A stretch of DNA of 64,000 nt from Takakia lepidozioides (Eukaryota > Streptophyta > Takakiopsida > Takakiales > Takakiaceae), in assembly GCA_030704615.1 (NCBI GenBank), contig CM060733.1, forward strand, positions 64,668,001 through 64,732,000, given 5' to 3'. The position numbers were made by a program, and so were the translations under genes. The notes below the pieces were generated by a model. The model ran no database searches. It saw only the letters and a list, made by a program, of their open reading frames with translations, and was not told the origin of the DNA. Of the stretch, positions 18,549 through 32,304 are shown piece by piece. The first letter of the stretch is position 1; every line of letters begins with the position of its first letter.

Positions 18549-20670
18549 ATCATGGTGACAATTTCAAGATACTTCATGTGACCAAGCCCAATCCCGAATC
18601 ATCCTTCGGCTTCATCAATGTGGCTACGGAGGACACCAAAACACAAATTATGGAGCTAGGAGTCCGCATTGATAACGTGCTCATCAAACCACGCATCAGA
18701 ATCAAAAAGCAGGGGAGAGCAAGCACCCGTGGAGCTAATACAAACACCATCGCTGAGCGCAACGCGCTCACAACCGTTGCCAAAAATCTGAGTATGCTGC
18801 ACCCTCAACAAGCCATCCTGGCCAAGCTTCACAGTCTCTTCGGCCCAGGGAATATCACCCACACTCACTTTTGCAATGTTGCCTTCTCGGAGACAACCAA
18901 GCACCTAGGTATGTTTTTTTATCACTTGCAAAACCCCTACAATCTACACTAAGTAGTGTAGCAAGCCTGACTTCGAGCTACAGGGCGATTCATCGCGGTT
19001 ACCCCTCACCACAACAACATCAGTGGTATCTCGCCCTTAGAGCAGGAGCTGCTCGACAGACTGAAAGTCTCTAACATCAACTAGGCATTATTCGACGCCG
19101 TGGAGTCAATATCAATCCAACAAGCCCCCAAGCATGCGGCGGGTCATGCAGAATGGATGAAGGAGTAAGCTCAAGGCCCACTCCATTTCTATCAGAACTC
19201 ACATGAGGAGCGATATTAACGCCATGGAGCACCGGCTAACCAAATCAGTCACCAAGCAACAGCTCGCTTACCATGACTACATGGTATCTCTACACAAGTC
19301 TATCACGGACAACGTTGGTCACTTGACCTGGCGAATTTTTACCATCACGCTGACCTCGTTCTGGCTAACCTCCCTAAACTCCCAGGTACTGGCGCCCCTG
19401 ACATAGCAGGCGCCGTTCCCACGCAGCCCTGCCCAAGGCCGATTCTCAAGACTTTCTACCATGCTGCTCCATAACTCAACAAACTGCTCTTTCCGCAGAC
19501 CTCTGCTCCGCTCGGGACTGGCTCCGTTCATATCGTGGAGCATGTCGACGAGACTATCCCAATGGCATGTGGCTCTACACTGCCATCTAACTCTCTCCTC
19601 ACAGGTACTATAAAGGCTCCGCATGCATATTCACCAGCGACGCCACCAACCTCTCAGCACTAGTTCCGATTCTGGAAGATCGATCTGCTGCTTAGCACTT
19701 AGCACTCTCGTCTTGCTCCCGTTGTGCTTCTATCTCGCTGTATCATGCCTGCGAGGGGCTTTTTCAAACTTAGTTGATGTGTTTAAGTTTTATGATACCT
19801 TACCGCTCAAGCTACATTACACTAATCCCTACCACCTTCCCTCCATTACCACTATGTTCTACGCTGCCAATCCTAACGGCTACAATGGCATTAATACTAC
19901 CATTTACCCTTGCTGCCCACCACGGCTTCTTCCACTACCTCCACACACTCATATCCTTCTAACCAATCGCCTATTTTTCATCCTTCCGTACATCCAATGT
20001 ACACTCATCCAACGCCCACCCTACATCCGCCATTTCCCCACTCTACGTCACCCCCTGTCGTCCAACTACCCGCCATCCCTTTGTCCCGCCCCACCTGCCG
20101 GCGCCACTTGGCCCAAGGTACTGCGCCACGCACTCACAATAAATCAAACCCCAACCCCCATGCACTCATAACCCCACCACATGTCACCACAACTCTACCC
20201 GCCCACAGGCTTTCTCATCCATGCCCCTACTCGGGGACATTCATCCAACATATTCACCTACTTACCCTCTAACCACTGCATTAAATGCCGATGCCCACCC
20301 ACAACCCATGCTCCATCTTTGCTACCTTTATACCATACCTCATAATAACCACTTGACACACAAATATTATCCGTCAACTGACCCCCCCCCTTACGCATCC
20401 ATGACCAGTTCCACTGTTCCCCGTGCAATACTACCTTTCACTATAGCTCTCAACCACACTCCCACAATACCCACCCCTCATGTACACACATATACCGCCC
20501 TCCCAATACCTATCTTATTACCCACTGCCCGCATGGCCGATGCCGTCAATACCCCGCCTGCATCTAAGCATTCTTTAAACCGCCCCCAGTCACATGACAA
20601 CAAATCTAGGATTGCATGAGCAGCACTTATACAATGTGGTGACATTCATCCAGATCCGGGACCACCAGGA
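18549..20670 (+). pseudogene. LINE ORF1 copy 1 to 2A-like motif
   Basis: The start encodes DNFKILHVTKPNPESSFGF and INVATEDTKTQIMELGVRID, an RRM-like block (SFGFINV resembles RNP1) homologous to 48395-48540. Further blocks (LHSLFGPGNITHTHFCNVAF) also match the 48-kb copy. The middle (19080-19640) is broken. A Pro/His/Thr-rich low-complexity stretch at 19780-20580 follows, then SKHSLNRPQSHDNK, a stop and CGDIHPDPGP at 20635-20664. The last motif matches the 2A-like motif of the 50.6-kb copy. Homology ends just after it. Confidence 0.6.
20638..20664 (+). other. 2A-like motif GDIHPDPGP, degenerate
   Basis: Decodes as GDIHPDPGP after a hydrophobic run (AALIQC). The 2A consensus ends in D-(V/I)-E-x-N-P-G-P; here E is H and N is D, so ribosome skipping would probably be lost in this copy. 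It aligns with the intact-looking GDIHPNPGP at 50607-50633. Confidence 0.55.
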
Positions 20671-23600
20671 TGGACACTGAATTACCTTTAGGATGGTTTT
20701 TTGGCTTTTTCATTCCTCCTTTATTGACTCTCATCCATACCGGATGAGTCACCATGGAATGAAAAAATTACCTCTATGAGGTTGCCAACAACATCCTGTT
20801 TTTCATCCATACTGGTTGAAAAACTTACCAGGATAATAATTTTTTTCATTCCTCTTTCATTGACTCTTTTTATCCATACCGGATGGTTTGGTTAGGAATG
20901 ATGGAGGTAAACCGCTGCCACGGATGATATTCCCTACTTTTTCATCCTGATATAGTGATCTGTTTATGGATGACGAGTACAGATAATTATGGCCTGGAAT
21001 TGATCTTTACTACCCCTAATTATGATTAATTACGGGGGAAACCCTAACCCCTACCCTAAAACCTATTTTTAACCCTGTTGCGGATGAGATCCGTCATGGT
21101 AGAAGGATGTGTTCTACTGTTTTTCATCCACGGATGAAAAATCGGGGAAAAAAAACCCTATGTTGTCTCTCCCGCTGTCAAAAGCACGTGATGTGCTTCT
21201 GAGCTCGCGGGAAGAGTGTTATGGCGGACGTGCTTTGGTGGCTGCCCCGTTTGTGGTGTCGTACCCCTACTGGAAGAGCGCCTGGGGAGGCGCGAAGGCG
21301 GCGCCTTGTCTCTCTTGCAGCGGGAAACACTGTTGTGCAGTGGCATCTTCCCTCCTCTGGCTTTTAAGTTTAGCAAGGGCATTTGTGCTGGGAAGTCTCT
21401 CTCCCTCCTTTCTAGTGCCTTGCGATTTTGCTTGCTTTGCTTTATTGTTCATGTGCTTTGTGGAGGCGGCTTGCTGCGGGTGGTGATGGCGCATAACCCT
21501 CTTCCCCAATCGCTTAAGGTGCCTTTGGAGTTTAGGGATCCTTATGTTCTTATCTTCTTGTCTTGCTTTTGAGTTTCTTAGTTGACATCGATGACAAGTG
21601 TGAGGGTCTGTGATTCACCTGGGGTTCCACAATCCTCACTAATCTGTTGATTTTGTGGGGGCTTGTGATGCGACCAGGTGAGGATCCTCACCTACTTTGA
21701 AGTTTCTTGAGCAAGCAGTTGGGATATGGGCTGAGGAGACCTGTGGGTTATTGCGTTGTGAGGTGGCTGCTGCCTGCAGCCCCGATTTCAACCCGACTGC
21801 TCCTGGTTTGGCATGCTACAGCTTGTGTTTTGGCCTTTGTCGTTCTGCTATCGATGGGCAACTCGACCTTTCTGGCCTGTTCCTGAGGCCTACATACAAA
21901 CCATACCCTATCTTTTGATCTTTGACAGCAGGGCCTGTGGATTATTGAGCTAGGTTGTAAGTTCTTTGGGCCATAGAGGATCTGGTTTTATGTGGTATGT
22001 TTTTGGCGGTTTTGGGTCTCTATGGACATGGTGGCCTTAAATGTTATGGCGGCAGCCTGATAAGGCACCAACCTACTCATTTTCGGGCCTGTTTCGGGTG
22101 TGTAATGGATCATAATGAGGTGTTCTTTGCAAGCTTTAGCATGGACCTCTTGAAGGATGAGGATGGTAAGCTGTAATGGGATCCTACCTATAGTTTTGGC
22201 TTTGTCATGACATCAAGCCTATGACCTGCAATTTGGTTTTTTATGTGCAAAAGAGGCTGGATCTCGGTTGTTCAAGTTGCTTGTGTGTACAAGTCTTGAA
22301 TTTGCAATTTGACAAGCTGAATTCACATTCCCTTGACACCTTGTATGATCACATGTCTCGAGGTGAATACAAATGGTATGGAATCTATTTCATCATGCCC
22401 AAGTAGGATTGCTTGGAGGAATATTTTGATTCTGACAAATTGCAGATTGGTCCTTATGCCTTGGCTGATACATGACCTGCTGTGATTAATGGCTGATAAG
22501 GTAAGATGCTGCAACCTGTGGATCATGCCCAAGATGTATGTTTGAAAATGTGTCTTGAAATGGTAATGGGGCAGGCTGGACCATGGTACCTTGCCCTTTG
22601 CATGACCTCAGCACTTTGTGCTCCTTCAATACATGACCTGCTGGTAAGGTATGTGAGCAGGCTGAACAAGATGCCTTGCAGCCTGCATATAGGCGGCAAT
22701 GTCTTATCTTGTCCTCTTGACGCCATGTATGATTACATGTCTTGGGGCGATTACAAATGGTATGGAATCTGTTTTATCATGCCCAAGTGGATTGCTTGGA
22801 GGCATGTCTTGATTCTTAAATATTCCAGGTTGGTCCTTATGCTTTGCTTGATGCATGACCCTATGTAATAAAAAGCTGATAAAGTAAAGCTGATAAGGTA
22901 AGGTGCTGCAATCAGTGATTTTGACCTTGTCATGACACCAAGCTTGTGACATGCAATTTAGTGATTCATTGGCCAAGTGGCCGGATTTCGGGTGTTCAAG
23001 ATGCTTGTATCCCTTACATGAACAAACCCCGCCCTCCCACCCTGTTTTATCATGACTGATTGGGTGATGGCAATTCATGGGAAGCTATGACAAGAATGGA
23101 AATGCTAGATGGTGCCCTATTTTGGGCTGTTTATGTCTTTAATTGACAATGACCCTAGTGGGTCTTGTCCATGTCTTGACATGACATGAATATCCGCCCT
23201 CTGTACTTGGAAACCACACCAAAAAAAGAAAAAAAAAGAGGGAGAGAGCATCAACCCGAGTGTGGTTTGCCCAATAACTGGCCCCCGGAAGGGCGTGGGC
23301 GTTCGGCTCAGCCTTGAGACTTTCAAAGTTGGTAAACTAAGGTACAAGCACAATTCCCTTGATAGCACGCTGGTGCCCTGCTCTTTTTAAAAATTAGGGC
23401 TGGGGCTAACGACCCCCTGGCGTCACAGGGTAAAAAAATCCGTTGCAAGCCGGGGTTGCAACGGCCCAGCGACCCCCGGGCGTCGCATGGCTAAATGAGA
23501 AGCAGTGCCCTGTCGAGGTGTTTTTTAAAATACTTAAGGTTCTACCCAAGCTCACCATAATTCCCATTAAATGTGACTTCGACCACCAGCTTCTCTCTCC

Positions 23601-24921
23601 AAGCTAGATATAGATAGAAGACATGGTAAGAATATACTTACACTCACACACCCACTTTGGGCTGGGATGGAGCTGCAAAATAGTAGTCTTCATTTGTTGG
23701 TGTGCAACCTCCAAAGAGGCCCACAAGACATGGAAATAAACAGACAGAGCGACAACTTGGAGAGAACATACCGGACAGGATGTCTGGTCAACCACCAGAA
23801 CCCCAATCTCTGCCATCGAATTTTGGACTAAATGAAAAACAAACAAACACCGCCTGCGAGGATCAGTGTACTCATTGGACCTGCCATAAGCTTCAAACAG
23901 CACTCAAAACTGCTTGCCGGCGATAGGGTAATAATTTGATAATAATTTCTGCAGCAGCTATCGGGAAATGACAAGGGAGATTAGGGTACTCGTTCAACTG
24001 GTTGCCATAAAATGTGAACACTAGGATTTGGGAAGCATAGAAAGAGATTTGGAAAGCTGAGTCGATACAATATACAGAATCTAATACACCCATGCTCCAG
24101 AATAGATGGGGTAAAAAACACTAAGCAACAATCGGTGCAGGTATTTCCCCTCCTCCAGTGCAGCATTAGACATGTGAAATCAGATTTGACATCTCTTGAG
24201 GCAGATAGCCCCCGTTCCTGACATGAAAAGGGCCACAGCAAGCCTGAAAAGTCAACACCCTTAGGGGTCATATGAAGATGAGAAAGAGGACCTGCGCAGC
24301 ACCATGCCTTCCCAACAACTGGGATGATGTGATCCCACAACCAATTGAAGGAACATAGTTCCAGGTTACAAAAGAATGTTTAAGACAAGCTTCCTATTGA
24401 CATCGCCATAACATCTACAGGAGCTGCAAATAACAGAAAACCTGACAACGATTTCCAACCAATCACTGGTTAGGACATACCACTAGAAGCAAAACACCCC
24501 ATGTATACAAATTAACACAGGTACAGCCACACAAACAGATGTGGCAGGCAAAAGATATCCCTTGTTCACATAAATGAATCCCTTGCTTGTGTACAGAGCT
24601 ATGCCAGGTGCCCATCCAATTCACCTCCACAGCTTGTTATTGAACAGGTTCCTTGTTGGAAACCTTCCCTTCAAAGACGTCAGGTGTGGATTGTGCTGTT
24701 AACTCAGTCAAATCCTGACACCAACCCTGCTGGTTTCTTCACCTTCACCACAGACCATTTCGAACTTCCCTGCCAGAACTGACTGTCCCACAATGGTGGA
24801 AGCAGGTCTAGGCATTTCCTATTTAATACCTTGCGATGCAGCCAGCTTAGCACACAGGACAAAAGTGATAACTGAATGGCCACAGAAATACAGACCCAAA
24901 TGATAAATGGGCCCATTACAC
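20671..24921. other. Gene-free region with small repeats
   Basis: About 4.2 kb without a supported gene. 20706-20745 and 20845-20885 are direct repeats ('tttttcattcctc...attgactc...atccataccggatg'). 21000-21600 has long overlapping open frames on both strands, without recognisable domains. 23220-23245 is A/G rich. 24100-24921 should include the CBP60 3' untranslated region; no clear AATAAA was found on the minus strand. Confidence 0.5.
22200..23010. repeat. Imperfect direct repeats, 0.2-kb blocks
   Basis: 22330-22515 and 22715-22912 share 'gatcacatgtct/gattacatgtct...gatttacaaatggtatggaatct...catgcccaag...ttggaggcat' and end in 'gctgataaggtaag(a/g)tgctgcaa'. 22200-22290 is again similar to 22925-23010 ('tttgtcatgacatcaagcctatgac'). 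Confidence 0.65.
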
Positions 24922-27900
24922 TCAGTCCTCCTCAACCTCTTCTAGTTGTGCCCGTCTCGCAGCTGCACGTTTCCGTATAAAGATACCCCAACGCAATGCT
25001 GCCTTCAGCTTCAACCACCCAATATTAGCCTTACCATTTGTACGTGGTCTCTCTGCACCTACACTGATGTCAACGGCAGGGGGAAAACCTGCATAAGGGA
25101 AGGTGTCATCTCCTTGCAAAGGGCCATATGTGTTAGGGGTGTCCCCAGCAGAGGCATTGAACATACGCAGCAGCTGCTGGATCTGCAAGTGCATGTCCTC
25201 ATTCTCAAGAATCTCCAGGCTCTTGGCCCGCAATTCATCCTCATTCACAAATTCTTCCACCTGAGTGCCACGTGCATAACTTTCTTGGCCCCGGATCTCA
25301 TGGTATCGAGCCCAATTTCCTGAATTGACACCAGACCCCGGGGAGGAGAGCCCTGGGCCAGAAGAAGCAATCATACCACTTTTGGGGGGGCCCAATGCCA
25401 GCCCAGTCATTGCAGAGTTGCCCCCCCGTATAAGGCTTTGATGTGAGGAACTTGCCTGGGCAGCTTGATGGTTTGATTCCATGTTCATGTGGAGTACAGA
25501 TCCCATCATGCGGTTATGCTGCTGATCTTGCAGCTGAATGGCCTGACTGGGAAATGGTCGTGTAGCCTGTCCGTAGGGATGAGGCGCTGCTGCTCCACTG
25601 CCTGCATGAAGATTACATATGCCCCAATCAGCTTAAATACAGCCCAACCCAACCAAAGAACACATGCATCGCGGTGCAAGAGTGTTCCAATAGCAGACCA
25701 AATTTACAGCCAGAAACCTCAGAGGTAAGAATCAACCTGACAGATTAACTATCTCTTGTGAAAAGAGACATGCTGATAGTTCCCATAGTTCTCAAACATG
25801 GGAAGCCTGGAAGAAAGAAATAGTAAGACAATTGTACAAGATAGTAGGTTGTACAAGATAGTAGATTAATTGAGTAAATGAACCACGACAAGACACAGCA
25901 AGCTATCACAGTCTACTACCCACACACAACTTGCCTTCCTCAGTGTCTACCGACTGGTCACTGACCCCAACTCTAAATTTTCTTGAACAACCTGGAACCA
26001 GCCAAGCACGCAAACACTCCACAAAAAGCATACACTGGTTACAGTGACAGATTTATCAGTCCTACTTGACCAAGAAGTAGAGACAAGGGTACATCAAGAG
26101 ATACAAATTCAACAGGAAAGGGAAGCTTTCAACTTCAAGAGAAGCACATCACCTTTTACCCGACAACTTGAACAGCTCAAGACAGCAGATTCCTTGAGGC
26201 CCATAGCAGCCAACCACTTCTCCCAGAAGCTTTACAGGGAAAGCTCCCAGCGTACATACTATGTTTGTGCAGAGATAACCTTTTCTGCTAGAGGTTCGTA
26301 AATCTAAATTCAAGCACTCCTTCATTCCCAACTTCGCAATCCCCAGTAACATAAATCTTGCAAGTGCAGTACCTCTTTACTTATTGTCTCTGTGAGTGCA
26401 TGCAAGGGATATGCAGGTTAGTGGGGGGTGAATGAAGTGAAAGATGGAATCATAAGCCCTGTCCAATTCCATGAATGCTTTTGAGTGTAACTTCTAGACA
26501 ATGAGCAATCTCACCAAAAATACAAAGTACAGGCACATGTTACTTCTCCAATCCCAATGCACTTGCATTTTTCGTACAAAAAACCTCTTTTACAGCTTCA
26601 AGAATGTATATACAGAACGTCCCTCTGCAATCATCTGGCAAGGAGAGCATGGGGTAAAATTCAGCAACAAAGTGCTGCTTCTACAAGTCAGTGCAACCAG
26701 TATGCCGCTCTTTGACAGCCATCCCTCTCTTTGGAATGCTATTGACAAGCCAGTAACCGAATCCCATAACTTAAACCCACCTTACTGATATAAACTTCAG
26801 ATCCATCTTGCAAAAGAGAGGCAAAATATGGTTCTTCATTGGCTAGTGGTGGCCCCTCCTTATGCAGGCTGCTACCACACGGCCTCTGACAGCTGGAGGC
26901 TTGGGAGCCCTGTAACCTTGAACAACCCACATGACGGCACTGCACCTGAATTTTCTGGCACCAGTCAAATGACACAAAACTCGAGCTAGGAACCGTGTGC
27001 TACTTTAGATGAGTAGCACCCACCCCTCATAGCTAGTCGCTTAGCCCAGGTAGTACCCCAAAGAAGACGCCAAAGAAACCAAATCGTCTTCTACATATTT
27101 AGGACTCTCCATCTCCTTTGTTGTTGATGAAGTAAATTATCTTCTGGATCAATGCAGTGTAGGAGATTGAGCAGTGGGTACGGCAATGACTGCCAGATTC
27201 AAACGTTGCCGAGCTCTCTGCTATTAATTTGGCTTCATATAGGTTTCATTTCTATGTGCAGTGGCTCCCCTAGACCACAGATACAGGATTGAGCTTTGGA
27301 ATGGAATGTAGACCTGGAGTCACGCAAACATCATATCGTGGGCTGGGCGTTGGGCTATGGAAGGGTACCAACCAGGTCCGGCAGCACCAGAGGAAATAGT
27401 GGATGACCGTTGCTGTTGCATTGGAGCTGCATTGGACGATTCAAGGAGCTGCTGCTGGTTGAGGCCAGCTCCTTGTGTCTGGAGGGTGCGCCCGCTCAGC
27501 CCCTGCCCGTTGATGGGGTCTTCAGTATGTGTATCAATTCCTTGCAGTGGGTAGGGTTTCACTCCAATCAGTGCCTCTCCATCATACTCCACCACATTTT
27601 CCCAGTTTTCATAGGCTACCTTTACCAGCTTGTCCACATAAACCTGTGTGGCCAACCATCAACCCTAAGGTTATCAATACCCGAAACCAAGCAAGAAGTG
27701 CAAAACCAATCGTTGGCAGCGTCTCACAAAGTCGCAACAGGCCACTAAGCAGGCTACACATATGAACAATGCCGAAAAGAAAGATGCATACCTTCTCACT
27801 GTCAGAGAGAGAGTCAACAGACATGTAAGCACCATCGGCTATTAAACCCATTAGCTGGAAAATGTTGTTAAAAATGACACCAATGTTTTGCTTCTCATCA

Positions 27901-30900
27901 GCATAGTACACATGCAGCTTGCCGCTGAGGACACAGGTCTTTGCATGCTCAACAGTACCCTCCCACATCTTATTCGACATGCCATTTCCCAGTATCTGCT
28001 GACAACCCACCCACACAATGAGTCTCTACAGACAACTGTACTGTTGACTCATTAGATTCTATTTCAATATCCATCTACTCACAAACTCATTGCTGCAAAT
28101 TTGCTTTCATAAACCATGTGAAATGCCTGAGGATTCACATAGTCGTTACAGAGAATTCGATGCACCGAACTGGACACAGTACTACCACAGAAAGACTTAT
28201 GATCACACAGACCTCCTTAAGAGTCCAGACGGGACCCTAATGTGTTTACATGTCGGCAATGAGACTACTCAACAGGATGGCCATCCAGCACTCTGGGCCA
28301 TCCAGACCAGTCAACCAAGGGCAGAGGTGTTACAACTTCTTCAAAAGAATAATAAGAAATTGCAATAGATACAAGATACACAGTAAATACATTGCGCAGC
28401 TTTTGTGGATCCATGACCACAAGGCGCAGGAAGTCCTCGACTGTGTGGAGGCCAGCCTGATTAAGGCGCTTGTGAAAAGCACCATCCTTGCCAATCTTAT
28501 CAAGTCGCCACACCTCATCATGCAACGCCGGAGGATAGTGCTTCTTGTACACTGCTCCCACCAAAAAACTGAAACAATATTAAACCCCACAAGGGTGTCC
28601 TCGACAACAACCTAGATATGTATCAATTGATCACTTTCAATTTTCAGCTCTTTGATTTCTTAAACATCCAAGAATATGGGTCAGCCTCATCAGCTTTCTT
28701 CCTTAACCACTTCGATACAAGCTGAACCATCAATTCAGCTTACCCTGGTTCCATAAAATACACCCTTTGCAAATCAAGCTGGTGCTCCAGATGCAGTTTC
28801 TTTGCAACCCCTCCACTAATTTGCAAGTTCGCCTTCCAGACTACAAAGAGAACTAAAGAAGAAAAAAGATATCAGAACTACAGGAGAGATGGAAGATCCT
28901 GGTCTTCAATGTTGATAAGGGACTTTCAACATCCATGAGATACTTGAGACCCTGAAGACCAATATAACACCTCACCGAATATAGCAGAATATTTTGGAAA
29001 TAAAAAACACCGTATCCAATGAAACATACATTCACCACGATGGTCTTTCACAGTAAAAGCCTCTGTCTTAGCTTCACGGATACGCAAGCCTTCACAGTAG
29101 CCGGAAGAAATTTTGACGCCCAACCGGAACTTGCGGCTACGAATCCAGCTGGAGTTGTCAGTGAATGTCAACTCACCCAACGTGCCCACCCCTTCTTTCA
29201 ATGTGACAGCCAAGTCTCCCGTAAGGAGAGGCCTCTTCCCATCACGCTCTCTAACCTCGTGATTCTCAAAATCTTCCTGCGGCCAGCTGTCCTCGTCATC
29301 AGCAGAGAAATCACCTTCCAACACTATTATATCAAGCTTGGCAGATGCTTCTGCACCCTCGGTTACAACCTGCCCAGTGTGGCCGTCCTGTAGCACCACA
29401 TAAATAGCAGATCCTTGCTCTCCCTCCACTTTGCTGCCTGTAAAGAGGGGAAGAGCCAACTTGTTCCTAAACTGCAGTCGCAGACTCCGTTGGTCAGGCC
29501 CCTGAATACTTTTTGGAGATGGCCTACAAGTCATATAAACCCACTCATTCCATGAGGTTGTGACCAAGGAACCAGTGAAGCATGCTTGAAAAGAAATATC
29601 AAGGAACTCAAGGAAGTCAAGACAGATGATTGCAGGAGTGCACCAATGGATTTCTTACCGAAATCCCACTTTAGGCGGTGTAAACTTTGCCAGTGCGCGT
29701 TCTACCTCCTCTCCAACCTGCAAAACATGACAGCAACCCAGCTAACTCGTTAAACTAGACCAAACAAATCGCTCCTGAATGCCTAGCTACAATGGAGATC
29801 GCACCTAGGCAGCAGGTCAATTAACTTGCAGAAAACATAAGTACACAACTCCAGATGACAAGGCAAGATCAACACAGGACTTGGCAACCCAAATGTTGCC
29901 AAAAGCCATTCCAAGAACCACCACAAACATGGTAAGTCCATAAAGTCCTACTTCCAAGCACTCTTCAAGACCAAAGGGAGGTACTACTAGGCTGGGGAGA
30001 GGGTTCCTATTTTATAATTTGGTGAATCCCTTCAAAGGATCCTGCCTTCATGGAAGAGTTCATAGCATCCATGCCTTAAAAGCAAATAGGCATACTTACC
30101 CGCGCAGGGAGTCCAGAAGTACAATTTTATATCACAGCAACTCTCTTGCTCAGGAGGGCGCTAACAGTATTGTCAAAAAGAAAAGAAAATCTTAGAAGAA
30201 ATCCATCAAAACGGAGCCCATCAAGCTTTACCAACAGAACTATGGTGTGCTGTACAGAGATAAATCCATCCTTCGTTTTGACAACACACCAACCACATCT
30301 TGGACATATGAGCCTTACAAAGATTCCCATGAATATGCAACACAGTAATCCACGAACACTACAACAGTTGACTGCAGTCCATAAAAAAGGAGTGCACCCT
30401 GTGAAGCAAGTTCCAGAAAATATGGCTTGGGGATCTCTTACACCTAAAACTTTAGCTAATTGTACCGAGATGGAGCCATCTCTTGATTTGACTTTTTTTT
30501 CACAAGCAGAAAAGCTCAAGCACATATGCCGAGTTTATGCATTACTGAGCATACTATTTTAGATTTGCTCACCATCATTGGTTGCAAATATGTGAATGCA
30601 CAACTCTTCCACCGTACCTCTATGTTGGAGACTCGAATTGTATACAGAAACGAGGAAGGAGAACTTACCACCCTTCGAAGTAGAGGTTCCAGAGTTGAAC
30701 ATAGCTTCTGAAGACTGTCTGCCTTGACCGCTTCCACAATCACACTGCACATCATGCTTGGCTGCCGATCAGAATCCAAAATACTACAGCGACACATCTT
30801 CCCTTGTAGATGCTAAGCTCTGCGAACGACAAAGGGGCAGTATCTATGTTCATCAGAGCTTCCTACAGTAGTCAAACTTTTAACACGTGGGGCTACCGCA

Positions 30901-31050
30901 GGTTGAACAAAGTATGATGCGCCGCTTTCACAATTTAACGAGAGACAAGGAGGATAAGATAGACCTGGCAAGGGCAGGACGCTGCCTCTTCTCTTCTGGC
31001 ATGCCATCTTTTGAAGTTTCCTTTTCCAGAGGTCGCTTCTCCCTTGTCAT
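24922..31050 (-). CDS. CBP60: Calmodulin-binding protein 60 (CBP60) family, 8 exons
   Basis: CBP60 proteins are plant nuclear DNA-binding, calmodulin-binding transcription regulators; some act in immunity and salicylic acid signalling. Inferred exons: 30965-31050, 30669-30744, 29659-29717, 29030-29523, 28391-28551, 27792-27995, 27373-27643, 24922-25601, giving 2,031 nt (676 residues). All introns are GT-AG and phases agree. Start chosen at [11 protein letters not shown] because it runs into the family N terminus ([15 protein letters not shown], residues about 39-53). The beta-rich central domain ([20 protein letters not shown], about 85-240) is followed by [40 protein letters not shown], and a C terminus [20 protein letters not shown] (645-664), the family's calmodulin-binding helix. 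No internal stop. The last donor (27372, GTTGGT) is inferred from phase; reading past it adds 16 codons and a stop. The group within CBP60 is not resolved, but the C-terminal helix favours the CBP60a-f type over CBP60g/SARD1. The 1.77-kb last intron has no clear insertion. Confidence 0.9.
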
Positions 31051-32304
31051 ACTTTCTTTGTCAGACGAGCTTTGAGAAGTGGCCAGACTGACAGTCGGTC
31101 CAGGTTAAAAGGGTGATATGAACAATTTGAGGCAGATATGCCTAGAAACGATGTAATTACAAGCTTGTAGATGAGTCGACGCAAATTATGTCTCGTCTTC
31201 GAAGTTTTGCAACCCTAATGCAGTGCAATCAGCTGCAAAGTTCCAATTTTTCGAGCTGATAGAGTATAGGTAACCCTAGCTAGTGGGCTTCGTGGATGAA
31301 GAGATTCTAGACAAACATATTTCGACAATTATTCAGCGTCGAACCCCAGGGACCACTATCGCAAGTTAAACAACCGTGCAAGACCAACATCTTCTCGGAA
31401 TGGAGTGCAAGAGAACCACAACAGTAGAACTACTCCACTGACAGACGACAACGGACAATCGAGTGGACTAGTGGAAAGATAGGTTCATACACAGGTAACA
31501 GGAAGCCGGGGCTTGAGAAAACGGTCTGGAGCCCAGTTCACAGCTAAACTACACAAAATCCAACGCTTTACAGGAAAGATCCCGGAAAGAGACACCTGGG
31601 ACAACAGGTAGTCAAACACATCGCTCGAAAACACCCTCGCAGTTTGCCGAGGAGAGTGCAAGGCAATCGCAAGCCCCCTGAAAAGTCCTCACCTGTGCCA
31701 TCACGAGGAGACACCAATCCATGATCATCCATCCATACTCATCCACCATGTCATGCTCCACGCGTTTTCACTCCACTTACGGGGTACGCGGCATGCTTCC
31801 ATTCGCCCCGACGCCGTTTTCCATTGCTCTTCTCACAAATCAGATGTTACATCCACTCCAAGTATGCCACGTACTCTCGAGTTGTCGCAAAAGATCTGCC
31901 AAACCTGCCAAACGCGCAGGATATTCTAGAATACCAGACTCTATTAGATTTTGGTTTTTATTAGTTTTCAGAGCACACTAGACATAGGATGGGAGTTGAA
32001 TGCCCGCATGCGAGCTAACCGGTATGGTCACCAGGGCTGGCCAAGGACGCTCTTGGCAGGGCCCGCAGTCAAATCCCCACCCCCTCAGCCTCGCCCTTGT
32101 GCCTGTATTTATAGAGTAAAATTCTAGCGACGACCGAAGGTCGAAGACTAGTTAGCGTAGGGCAGGAATGGGGTGCCATAGTGCCACATCATCGTCGCCA
32201 TGTCATCGTCGTCATGTTTCGTCACCACGTTTCGTCGTCAATTTTTCTGGATGTGAATTTTTCTCTCCCTGGTAGGAAAGGGGGTTGGTATCATGTGAGC
32301 ACAA
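31051..32304 (-). promoter_or_regulatory. CBP60 upstream region, possible TATA box
   Basis: Holds the 5' untranslated region and promoter of the CBP60 gene by position. The only TATA-like motif I note on the minus strand is CTATAAATAC at 32106-32115, about 1.06 kb before the start codon, which would need a long leader or a leader intron. Assignment is uncertain. Confidence 0.25.
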
